5,403 bases of DNA from contig JBARCX010000214.1 in NCBI GenBank assembly GCA_049794535.1, positions 1 through 5,403 on the forward strand, read 5' to 3'. Below, piece by piece: positions 1-5,403 of this stretch (position 1 is its first letter; each line of letters starts with the position of its first letter). Source of the DNA: JBARCX01 sp049794535 (lineage in GTDB: Bacteria; Pseudomonadota; Gammaproteobacteria; Xanthomonadales; Rhodanobacteraceae). Position numbers and translations under genes: made by a program. Below the pieces are notes generated by a model. The model was not told the origin of the DNA and made no database searches. It was given only the letters and a program-made list of their open reading frames with translations.

Positions 1-2
1 GC

Positions 3-1145
3 CTCATTCTTGTCAGTCTTGGGCCAGCCACTGCGTACGCATTGAACGCACTATCGTTTCTGGCTGTCATCGGTGTGCTGCTCTGGTGGAAGCGCGAGCC
101 TACAAAATCGGATTTGCCTACCGAACAGTTCATCGGAGCATTGCGGGCGGGCGTTCGTTACGTTTGCAACTCCTCGGATTTTCGCGGTGTGCTGCTGCGT
201 GCAGTGCTGTTCTTCCTCTTCGCGACAGCGACATGGTCGTTGCTCCCTCTCTATGTGCGAGGTGAGCTTAAGGCCGGGCCGGCTATCTATGGCGTGATGC
301 TTGGAGCTGCTGGTCTGGGTGCCATTACAGGTGGATTGTGTCTACCCAAGTTGCGGCAACACCTCAATCGAGAGCAGCAGGTTCTTGCCGCAAACGTGCT
401 GTACGCCGTGACTACGATATCGATGGCCTACCTACGCGAAACGATCTTCGCTTGTGTCGCGATGCTGATCATCGGTGCTAGTTGGATAGTTGTTTTGTCG
501 GCGTTGCAGGTTTCTGCGCAGACTTCGGTACCCGCATGGGTGCGTGCTCGTGCGCTTTCTATCTACATCACCGCATTTTCCACTGGGCTCGTTGTGGGCA
601 GTGCAGGGTGGGGCTGGGCAGCATCGCACTGGGGTATTCCGATAGCACTCACAGCTGCGTCACTTGGCTTAGCGCTATCTTCCCTGATTACCGCGAGCAT
701 CAGTCTGAAGGGCAAGGATCCAAAGGACCTTGTGCCGTCAGCGCATTGGCCTATGCCCATTCTTTCCGAAGACGTTACGCCCGACCGTGGGCCAGCGCTG
801 GTGACGGTTACCTACTCAGTGCGCCTTGAGAGCAGCACGGAATTTTTAGAGGCGGTGCATAAACTAGGTCGTGCTCGCCGCCGCGACGGCGCGATCTTCT
901 GGGGTGTGTTCGAGAACGTCGAGCAGTCAGGCGACTACATCGAAACATTCGTGATTGCTTCATGGTTAGAGCATCTACGCCAGCATGAGCGAGTTTCGTA
1001 TGGCGATCAGCGCCTGCAAACAGCCATCGCCACCTTCTTGACTGAGGGATGCACGCCTGTCGTGCGTCATTACATCGGCGGCCAGCTCGCGCAGAAACCC
1101 ATCGTCTCTACTCAATCACACTCATCGCTGACGGGTATGCCGTGA
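3..1145 (+). CDS. MFS transporter, MFS_3/EntS-like, with C-terminal alpha/beta domain (5' partial)
   Basis: This is the C-terminal part of a major facilitator superfamily efflux protein in the inner membrane. The frame is open from base 3, and the residues before the TTG at 42 (GPATAYALNALSF) read as ordinary transporter sequence, so the true start is left of the window. About 380 residues are visible; MFS_3 proteins usually have roughly 520-540, so about five membrane segments are missing. Counting from base 3, seven hydrophobic segments lie near residues 14-29, 62-84, 95-113, 128-144, 148-170, 183-207 and 212-234. The loop VPAWVRARAL (176-185) fits the conserved cytoplasmic loop of this family. 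A soluble domain follows (about 265-355), starting VTVTYSVRL and ending near VRHYIG, as in MFS_3 members, where it resembles a dimeric alpha-beta barrel. The family includes enterobactin exporter EntS and putative drug exporters; the substrate cannot be inferred. The stop is TGA at 1143-1145. Confidence 0.88.
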   Translation, partial: LILVSLGPATAYALNALSFLAVIGVLLWWKREPTKSDLPTEQFIGALRAGVRYVCNSSDFRGVLLRAVLFFLFATATWSLLPLYVRGELKAGPAIYGVMLGAAGLGAITGGLCLPKLRQHLNREQQVLAANVLYAVTTISMAYLRETIFACVAMLIIGASWIVVLSALQVSAQTSVPAWVRARALSIYITAFSTGLVVGSAGWGWAASHWGIPIALTAASLGLALSSLITASISLKGKDPKDLVPSAHWPMPILSEDVTPDRGPALVTVTYSVRLESSTEFLEAVHKLGRARRRDGAIFWGVFENVEQSGDYIETFVIASWLEHLRQHERVSYGDQRLQTAIATFLTEGCTPVVRHYIGGQLAQKPIVSTQSHSSLTGMP

Positions 1146-1250
1146 CATCAACACTCCGAGTACTGTTTCCGATTTCCGGGTAGGTCTGCCTATTCAGGTG
1201 TTGCAGCGCCTCAAGCGGAGGTAACGTATTCGTTCTATCGTCTAACAGCA

Positions 1251-1280
1251 TTGAACGCACGAGCTGCAAAGGAACATGAT
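1251..1280 (+). promoter_or_regulatory. Weak sigma-70-like promoter candidate for the thiolase
   Basis: TTGAAC (1251-1256) matches five of six bases of a -35 box. After an 18-base spacer, CATGAT (1275-1280) matches four of six bases of a -10 box. Transcription would start near 1287, about 35 bases before the thiolase ATG. This is a pattern match only and could arise by chance. Confidence 0.25.
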
Positions 1281-1310
1281 TTGGAACGTAGTGTCTTTCC
1301 TCCCCACTTG

Positions 1311-1315
1311 AAGGA
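1311..1315 (+). promoter_or_regulatory. Ribosome binding site of the thiolase
   Basis: AAGGA lies six bases before the ATG at 1322. It fixes that ATG as the start, which also fits the family, since the LAAGLRTPFGR segment then begins near residue 10, as expected for thiolases. Confidence 0.75.
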
Positions 1316-1321
1316 ATCGCC

Positions 1322-2596
1322 ATGACACGCTTCAAAAAAGACGTTTATCTCGCCGCCGGACTACGCACCCCCTTTGGCCGTGGTGGCGGCGCCCTCGCAA
1401 ACTATGACGCGCTCACCTTGTCTGTCCCGGTCGTAAAAGCGATGGCCAAGCAGCTTGCCAACGAGCGTCCCGACATAGTGCTCTGGGGAACGGTCATCCC
1501 AAACCTGGGCTGGAGCAACCTGGCGCGCGAAATCTGGCTCGACGCTAAGCTTGATCCGACGGTTCCGGCGTACTCGGTGGTGTTGGCATGTTCTACCAGC
1601 ATGACGGCAGCGTTCGCTGCAGCAGGCATGCTAGGTCCCGACATCGACCTCGCCCTGGTTGGCGGTGCCGAGACGATGAGTCGTGCACCCATCGGGCTCA
1701 GGACGGAAACAACCGATCGTCTGCGCAACCTGTTCGCCACGAATCCCGCCGAGGCGCTGGCCGAGTTGGGCAAGCTAAAGGCAACCGACTTCAACCTGCC
1801 AACTAAGGGTTGGGCCAACCGCATCACCGGCCGCACGATGGGCGAGCACATGGAGGACACGGCCAAGGAATGGAAGATTACGCGCGAAGCACAGGACGAG
1901 TGGGCGTACCGCACTCATCAGCGCGCTGCGGCTGGATGGGAAAGCGGATTCTTCTCCGATCTTGTCATTCCGCTGCCGGAGCTGGTGAGAGATGCCAATG
2001 TGCGTGCGGACACGTCGCTAGAGAAATTGGCATCCTTGGCACCGGCTTTCGACAAGACAAGCGGGAAGGGCACATTGACTGCGGGCAACTCCACGCCGAT
2101 CACGGATGGCGCTGCGAGTCTGTGGGTTGCGTCCGCCGATGGCCTCAAGCGCCTCAATGGGAATGCTCCTGCGGCCAAGCTGCTGGACTATGAAATCGCG
2201 GCGGTCGATTGGAAACGCGACGGACTGCTGATGGCGCCACCATTCGCGATCACACGTCTTCTCGATCGTCATGGCCTGAAGTACGAAGACATCGCGCTGT
2301 GGGAGATACATGAGGCATTCACTTCACAGCTGTTGGCCAATGTCGCTGCGCTGGAGGATGCAAATTGGATCGCTGACCGGGTCGGGATCACCCGTGACTT
2401 CGGCCGCTTCCCACGCGAACGCATCAATCCCAACGGCGGATCGGTCGCGATCGGTCACCCCTTCGGGGCCACAGGCGCTCGCGATCTGAGCCAAGCCGTC
2501 AAGGAGCTTGCCGCGATGCCCAAGGGCTCCAAGGCGATCGTCAGTGTGTGTGCCGATGGCGGTCACGGCACGGTCACGCTGCTCGAGAATAGCTAA
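1322..2596 (+). CDS. Thiolase: acetyl-CoA C-acyltransferase, FadI-like
   Basis: This 424-residue cytoplasmic enzyme belongs to the thiolase family, which cleaves 3-ketoacyl-CoA with CoA to acetyl-CoA and a shortened acyl-CoA, or condenses two acetyl-CoA in reverse. The N-terminal RTPFGR segment is at 15-20. The nucleophilic cysteine is C90 in VLACSTSM, followed by the GGAETMS loop (114-120). The C-terminal half carries EIHEAF (328-333), NPNGGSVAIGHP with H379, and the second catalytic cysteine C410 in VCADGGHG. HEAF, rather than the NEAF of short-chain biosynthetic thiolases, is typical of the FadI/trifunctional-beta branch, and the length is close to FadI (436 residues). The sequence CADGGHG differs from the common CxxGG(L/Q)G only around the cysteine. 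No FadJ-like partner, dehydrogenase or PHB gene is in the window, so degradative versus biosynthetic use is open. The stop is TAA, with no overlap to a downstream gene. Confidence 0.93.
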   Translation: MTRFKKDVYLAAGLRTPFGRGGGALANYDALTLSVPVVKAMAKQLANERPDIVLWGTVIPNLGWSNLAREIWLDAKLDPTVPAYSVVLACSTSMTAAFAAAGMLGPDIDLALVGGAETMSRAPIGLRTETTDRLRNLFATNPAEALAELGKLKATDFNLPTKGWANRITGRTMGEHMEDTAKEWKITREAQDEWAYRTHQRAAAGWESGFFSDLVIPLPELVRDANVRADTSLEKLASLAPAFDKTSGKGTLTAGNSTPITDGAASLWVASADGLKRLNGNAPAAKLLDYEIAAVDWKRDGLLMAPPFAITRLLDRHGLKYEDIALWEIHEAFTSQLLANVAALEDANWIADRVGITRDFGRFPRERINPNGGSVAIGHPFGATGARDLSQAVKELAAMPKGSKAIVSVCADGGHGTVTLLENS

Positions 2597-2637
2597 CACC
2601 AGGCAACATCGTTCGCGCGTCAAACCTTACAGGCCAT

Positions 2638-2652
2638 CCGAGCGTGCCTCGG
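2638..2652 (+). terminator. Weak hairpin downstream of the thiolase
   Basis: CCGAG and CTCGG form a five-base-pair stem around a five-base loop, 42 bases after the thiolase stop. There is no following T-tract, so it is at best a weak or factor-assisted termination or 3'-end structure. Confidence 0.2.
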
Positions 2653-2711
2653 TGAGGGTCAGGTAGCTAGCCGCTCCCAGCCGCATCCGGACACTAGATC
2701 AGGGCGATTAG

Positions 2712-2725
2712 CCCGTGTTATCGGG
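2712..2725. repeat. Short inverted repeat CCCG/CGGG
   Basis: CCCG and CGGG flank the six-base loop tgttat in the junction. The stem has only four base pairs; it is recorded because it lies in a run of similar small hairpins. Confidence 0.3.
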
Positions 2726-2756
2726 GGTAGGGCGGCCACTAATTTCACGGATGCCT

Positions 2757-2772
2757 GATCGCAAGCACGATC
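2757..2772. repeat. Short inverted repeat GATCG/CGATC
   Basis: GATCG and CGATC form a perfect five-base-pair inverted repeat around the loop caagca. It could be a small hairpin or a protein-binding half-site pair; no T-tract follows on either strand. Confidence 0.35.
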
Positions 2773-2805
2773 CTCGCACTGAAGCGGCTATTTAAAACAT
2801 ACGTG

Positions 2806-2831
2806 GAAACCAGGCTCGGCCAGGGGCTTTC
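2806..2831 (-). terminator. Candidate hairpin after the HEPN gene
   Basis: This imperfect inverted repeat begins 20 bases past the TAG of the minus-strand gene. Arms GAAACC-A-GGC and GCC-A-GG...TTTC pair around a three-base loop, with an A/A mismatch and a three-base bulge. Read on the minus strand it is followed by a T-containing stretch (TATGTTTTAAAT), but not a clean T-tract. It is the best-placed terminator candidate for the minus-strand operon, though weak. Confidence 0.25.
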
Positions 2832-2851
2832 GCTATTTACCCGTTCTCCTG

Positions 2852-3610
2852 CTAATACTTCTCACAGTGGGCTGATGCATACCCATCCTTCCATTCACAC
2901 CTCGGGCAAACACCTGCATCTTCGTACTCCACATTCGACTGGAGGTAGTCAGCCATGCAGGACCTGCATTGAAGAATTGGCTCTCTGTGACCGCAGAGGA
3001 CGCACACTTCTGCTTCCATATCGAACGTCTCATTGCTACACAGAGGACATTCCATGGTGGGGACTCCGCCTTCTGCAAGTGCAGAAAGCACACGGGCCTT
3101 CTCAATTTCGTAGAACTCTGCGTATTGATTGAGTCGCGTCCATGCGGGGTCGTTGATTCTCCGCTCAGACCAGTCGAGGCCAACTTCATCTGTGGCGAAG
3201 CGAAAAATGAAAGCCAATACGCTCCCTATGACGACCTTGGCTTCCGCCTCATCAATGGAGAACTCATAGTGCTCAATCTCGTTTCGCTTCTCCCTGATGG
3301 TTTTTAAGGCGCTTTGATCCGAGTCGGCGAATTCAACTTCCCCGATCCGCTGGAGCCGCCGGAGTGCATCGGCCGCCGTAACGGTGTGTGCAGTCGCAGA
3401 AGGGTATTTGTCCACGTCAGACAGGACAAAGGCAGGATGGATCAGCCGCAAGCGCTCCTTGAAGAGAAGTTCTGCTACATGAGAGAGGTCGAGGATGACG
3501 CGCTTGAAAGTTCCAGCAGTCGGCACTTTGGGCATAGCGTTGAGATGCGAAATCGCATGCTCTAGGCTGTCTAAGGCATTTTCTACAAGGGTGAACTTCT
3601 GCGTAGCCAT
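2852..3610 (-). CDS. HEPN-like protein with C-terminal CxxC zinc-ribbon module
   Basis: This 252-residue soluble protein appears to have two parts. Residues 1-175 are mostly helical; HVAELLFKERLRLIHP (44-59) is a predicted helix of the kind that starts HEPN folds, and R109-N-E-I-E-H114 matches the RX4-6H motif with the polar residue after Arg that marks catalytically competent HEPN ribonucleases. Residues 186-252 hold four CxxC knuckles (C188/C191, C203/C206, C215/C218, C235/C238) plus C249, enough for two zinc sites. HEPN domains are common RNases in toxin-antitoxin, CRISPR and antiphage systems; zinc ribbons often bind nucleic acid or protein. RNA cleavage or sensing is thus inferred, and I do not recognise a named family. 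The start is secured by a strong Shine-Dalgarno. It is the last gene of the minus-strand unit, 28 bases after the helicase stop. Three counted rows give 50-52% GC, lower than in the thiolase. Confidence 0.8.
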   Translation of the reverse strand: MATQKFTLVENALDSLEHAISHLNAMPKVPTAGTFKRVILDLSHVAELLFKERLRLIHPAFVLSDVDKYPSATAHTVTAADALRRLQRIGEVEFADSDQSALKTIREKRNEIEHYEFSIDEAEAKVVIGSVLAFIFRFATDEVGLDWSERRINDPAWTRLNQYAEFYEIEKARVLSALAEGGVPTMECPLCSNETFDMEAEVCVLCGHREPILQCRSCMADYLQSNVEYEDAGVCPRCEWKDGYASAHCEKY

Positions 3611-3616
3611 CGCTCT

Positions 3617-3622
3617 CTCCTT
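3617..3622 (-). promoter_or_regulatory. Strong ribosome binding site of the HEPN gene
   Basis: Read on the minus strand, AAGGAG lies six bases before the ATG at 3608-3610, inside the 28-base gap after the helicase stop. A strong site placed this tightly indicates that the HEPN protein is made from the helicase transcript and supports this start. Confidence 0.8.
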
Positions 3623-3638
3623 AAGCGTCTATTTGTGA

Positions 3639-5402
3639 TCAGACGGCCGCAAGATTGTGAACGTCTTCCGCCGGGAAAAGTCCAAGGCCTGCGATAGTGG
3701 TATGCGCCGCCACCGGATCGTCCGCGAAGAAAATCACAGCAAGATCTTTTCCAGCGCGCGAGCAGCAAACGTACAGCAGACGCCGCGTGCGGTCGAAAGT
3801 GGTCTCGTTGCCTTCACGTAAATTGGCTCGGTCTGTATCGGAAGGCGGCGTGATTCCGAAAAGCTTCCCGTAAGAAAACTGGTTATGACGGCCTTCCTCG
3901 TCATCGAGAACTGTCAGGACGCGGCTGAACTCGGCGCCCTTGACCCCTTGATGCGTCTCGAAGGGCGACTGCTCCTCAATATAGGTCCAATAGCCCCATA
4001 GTTCCTTTATAGGGCTGTGAAGCAGCTTCTGCAAAGCTGCCGTGTCGCTTGAATCCGTTGGCGGAGCGGAAGCATTGTATTCGGCCATCGCAGTCAGAAG
4101 ACGGTCATCCAGCCGGAACATCAGGCCATCCCGAAGATGTCTCAGCGCCTCGAATACCACGACGGATGAAGTCTCGCCGCATGCCTCGACGAGCGATTTC
4201 ACCCTTTCATTTAGCTTCTTGAGAATCTCCGGCAACGCGTTCGCGCGTGCGTATTCGGGCTGAAGAGACAGAGCGAAGCGGCGGAGGAGATTCATTACCT
4301 CGAACTGATCGTTAGCTTCGTTGGCCAGAACTAGCGGAATCAGAAACTTCAGGAGGGGCTGTACCGACCAATGCGAGCCATCATCGAACCCATCCTTCAG
4401 TCCTTCAGATGTTTTATCGTGAAAGCCCTCGTAGAGTCCGCCGAAGCCGAGGCGGCTAGCAGCCATGCGGTGCGCAATCACGAGCACTTTCACATCGTCT
4501 TCGGGTTCATCGCTGAGCCAGAGGGGATCGTCATGTTGGTGAGCCAGCCATTGGCGAGCGGCGGCCAACCACCCGCTCCGGTCATCCTTGGGAACGACGA
4601 GAAGTTTTGCTGTGCCTTGGACAGGCATTCGCACTTCCCCAACGAGCTTAGTCTTGCCTCCCGTCTGAATGAGACCGTCGTCGCCGGCTCTTATGTTATT
4701 TATGACGTTAAGGACTGCCACAGGGCACCGGAAATTTTCCGGTTTTTCGATGGACTTCCATCCGGCTAGGGGCTCAATTGCCCCCGCGCCAGTGGTGTAA
4801 ATCTTCTGCATCGGATCGCCGATGAAGCCGAGACAGAACTTCGAACCCAGCGCTCTCGAAATTGCCTTGAGCGCTTCAACAACGTCAGGAGCCGTGTCCT
4901 GACTCTCGTCCACGAAAACAAACGGGAATTTCTGACCGACGACCTTGGCGATGAGAGGTTGGGAGCGGATGAGTTCGGTCGACAGTCTGATTACATCATC
5001 ATGCCCCAAGATCCCGTTGGGGTAGTCACTACCGACGCCGTAGTTGAAACGGTCAACAGAGACGATCTCTCGCTTCTGCTCGCGGTAGCGCTCGATGTCG
5101 GCTGCGGCCTGAACTCGCGTCTTTTCCTGCGTCCGGTTCGTGAAGGCTGCGATCTTCCCTTCAATGTCGGCGATCTTCTGATCGAGCCGGCGATCCACCC
5201 AGATCGCGATGTCTGCCTGAAAAGGCTTTAGGGCGGTCCAGAGAAAGCTATGAATGGTCGAAACGTGGAAGAGCAAATCGTTTCCGACGTCACCCCATAT
5301 CTCGCCGACAGCCACCTCGGTGTAGGTAATGCAGGCAATCTTCTTTGCACGTTGGCGAAGGGACGGGCCGCGTGTTTTTCGAAGATGATCGAGTGCCTTG
5401 AC
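3639..5402 (-). CDS. UvrD/Rep-family SF1A DNA helicase (5' partial)
   Basis: This ATP-dependent helicase gene enters from the right edge. A GTG at 5313-5315 is not the start, because the frame continues to the edge and encodes KKIACITYTEVAVGEI, which is helicase motif Ia. About 587 residues are visible; the Walker A motif (GxGKT) lies outside. Numbering from codon 5402-5400: ITYTEVA (25-31), STIHSF (48-53), a charged, possibly coiled 1B stretch (about 70-119), GHDDVI (133-138), Walker B DESQD (165-169), motif III GDPMQ (195-199), motif IV ENFRCP (222-227), motif V HQGVKGAEF (484-492), and motif VI RRLLYVCCSRA (540-550) with the arginine finger. No nuclease domain follows motif VI, unlike AddA/RecB. 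From memory of the family, this pattern resembles helicases encoded beside OLD/TOPRIM nucleases, such as GajB of Gabija; that partner would be outside the window. The stop is TGA, 28 bases before the HEPN start. Confidence 0.92.
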   Translation of the reverse strand, partial: VKALDHLRKTRGPSLRQRAKKIACITYTEVAVGEIWGDVGNDLLFHVSTIHSFLWTALKPFQADIAIWVDRRLDQKIADIEGKIAAFTNRTQEKTRVQAAADIERYREQKREIVSVDRFNYGVGSDYPNGILGHDDVIRLSTELIRSQPLIAKVVGQKFPFVFVDESQDTAPDVVEALKAISRALGSKFCLGFIGDPMQKIYTTGAGAIEPLAGWKSIEKPENFRCPVAVLNVINNIRAGDDGLIQTGGKTKLVGEVRMPVQGTAKLLVVPKDDRSGWLAAARQWLAHQHDDPLWLSDEPEDDVKVLVIAHRMAASRLGFGGLYEGFHDKTSEGLKDGFDDGSHWSVQPLLKFLIPLVLANEANDQFEVMNLLRRFALSLQPEYARANALPEILKKLNERVKSLVEACGETSSVVVFEALRHLRDGLMFRLDDRLLTAMAEYNASAPPTDSSDTAALQKLLHSPIKELWGYWTYIEEQSPFETHQGVKGAEFSRVLTVLDDEEGRHNQFSYGKLFGITPPSDTDRANLREGNETTFDRTRRLLYVCCSRAGKDLAVIFFADDPVAAHTTIAGLGLFPAEDVHNLAAV

Positions 5403-5403
5403 G

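Larger units (their letters stand above)
1146..1321. other. Intergenic region between transporter and thiolase
   Basis: These 176 bases separate two co-directional genes. No gene is visible. A small inverted repeat CCTC-aagcg-GAGG lies at 1209-1221 but has no T-tract, so it is not a good intrinsic terminator. The gap is long enough for the thiolase to have its own promoter, although readthrough from the transporter cannot be excluded. Confidence 0.6.
2597..2851. other. Non-coding junction between convergent units
   Basis: These 255 bases lie between the thiolase stop and the stop of the minus-strand HEPN gene. No frame reads as a plausible protein. The stretch holds short inverted repeats (2638-2652, 2712-2725, 2757-2772 and 2806-2831) and an AT-rich patch (TATTTAAAACATA, 2789-2801). 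No tRNA end, integrase site or transposon terminal repeat is recognised. Because the flanking genes converge, both transcripts must end in or near this stretch. Confidence 0.6.

Noticed and set aside
1209..1221. CCTC/GAGG inverted repeat as terminator of the transporter gene
   Set aside because: The stem has only four base pairs, no T-tract follows, and it may simply be chance in GC-rich DNA.
39..1260. Identical 13-mer GCATTGAACGCAC at 39-51 and 1248-1260 as a possible direct repeat flanking the transporter segment
   Set aside because: One copy is inside coding sequence. A single 13-base match is not unlikely by chance in 5.4 kb, and no mobile-element feature accompanies it.
1402..1914. 170-residue open frame on the minus strand inside the thiolase gene
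   Set aside because: It lies wholly antisense to a gene with an intact active site, is rich in Ser/Ala/Arg as expected for a shadow frame, and shows no recognisable domain.
2803..3132. 109-residue plus-strand open frame starting in the junction
   Set aside because: Most of it is antisense to the zinc-ribbon end of the HEPN gene, its composition is low-complexity His/Thr/Ser/Arg, and I see no ribosome binding site or domain.
4371..4769. 132-residue plus-strand open frame inside the helicase gene
   Set aside because: It is antisense to the region between helicase motifs IV and V and has no motif of its own; a shadow of the coding frame is the simplest reading.
5313..5315. GTG as the helicase start codon
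   Set aside because: The frame stays open to the right edge and the upstream residues (KKIACITYTE) are helicase motif Ia, so the gene must begin outside the window.

Overview
The window looks like a piece of a proteobacterial chromosome with moderately high GC. The codon use, the MFS_3-type transporter and the FadI-like thiolase would suit a beta- or gammaproteobacterium, but nothing here fixes the genus. There is no rRNA, tRNA, CRISPR array or recognisable transposase.

The left half (1-2596, plus strand) is metabolic. It opens inside a gene for a major facilitator superfamily exporter of the MFS_3 / EntS-like type. The visible part holds seven membrane segments and a C-terminal soluble alpha/beta domain. 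After a 176-base gap comes a complete 424-residue thiolase (acyl-CoA acetyltransferase) with an intact Cys-His-Cys active site and a FadI-type HEAF motif.

The right half (2852-5403, minus strand) is a two-gene unit that converges on the thiolase. The first gene, running in from beyond the right edge, encodes a superfamily 1A UvrD/Rep-type helicase. Motifs Ia to VI are in the window; the Walker A motif lies outside it. A 28-base gap with a strong Shine-Dalgarno then leads to a 252-residue protein. That protein joins a HEPN-like helical domain, carrying a textbook RNxxxH ribonuclease motif, to a C-terminal module of four CxxC knuckles. The helicase resembles those that pair with OLD-family/TOPRIM nucleases, as in Gabija-type antiphage systems. 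With the HEPN-zinc protein as a companion, the unit is a credible but unproven defence or nucleic-acid surveillance module. Any nuclease partner would be to the right of the window.

Between the halves is a 255-base non-coding stretch (2597-2851) with several short inverted repeats and no convincing gene. It is the likely junction between the metabolic segment and the defence-like cassette. Hand-counted rows suggest lower GC in the minus-strand pair (about 50-52% in the HEPN gene) than in the thiolase (about 57-68%), consistent with separate acquisition.
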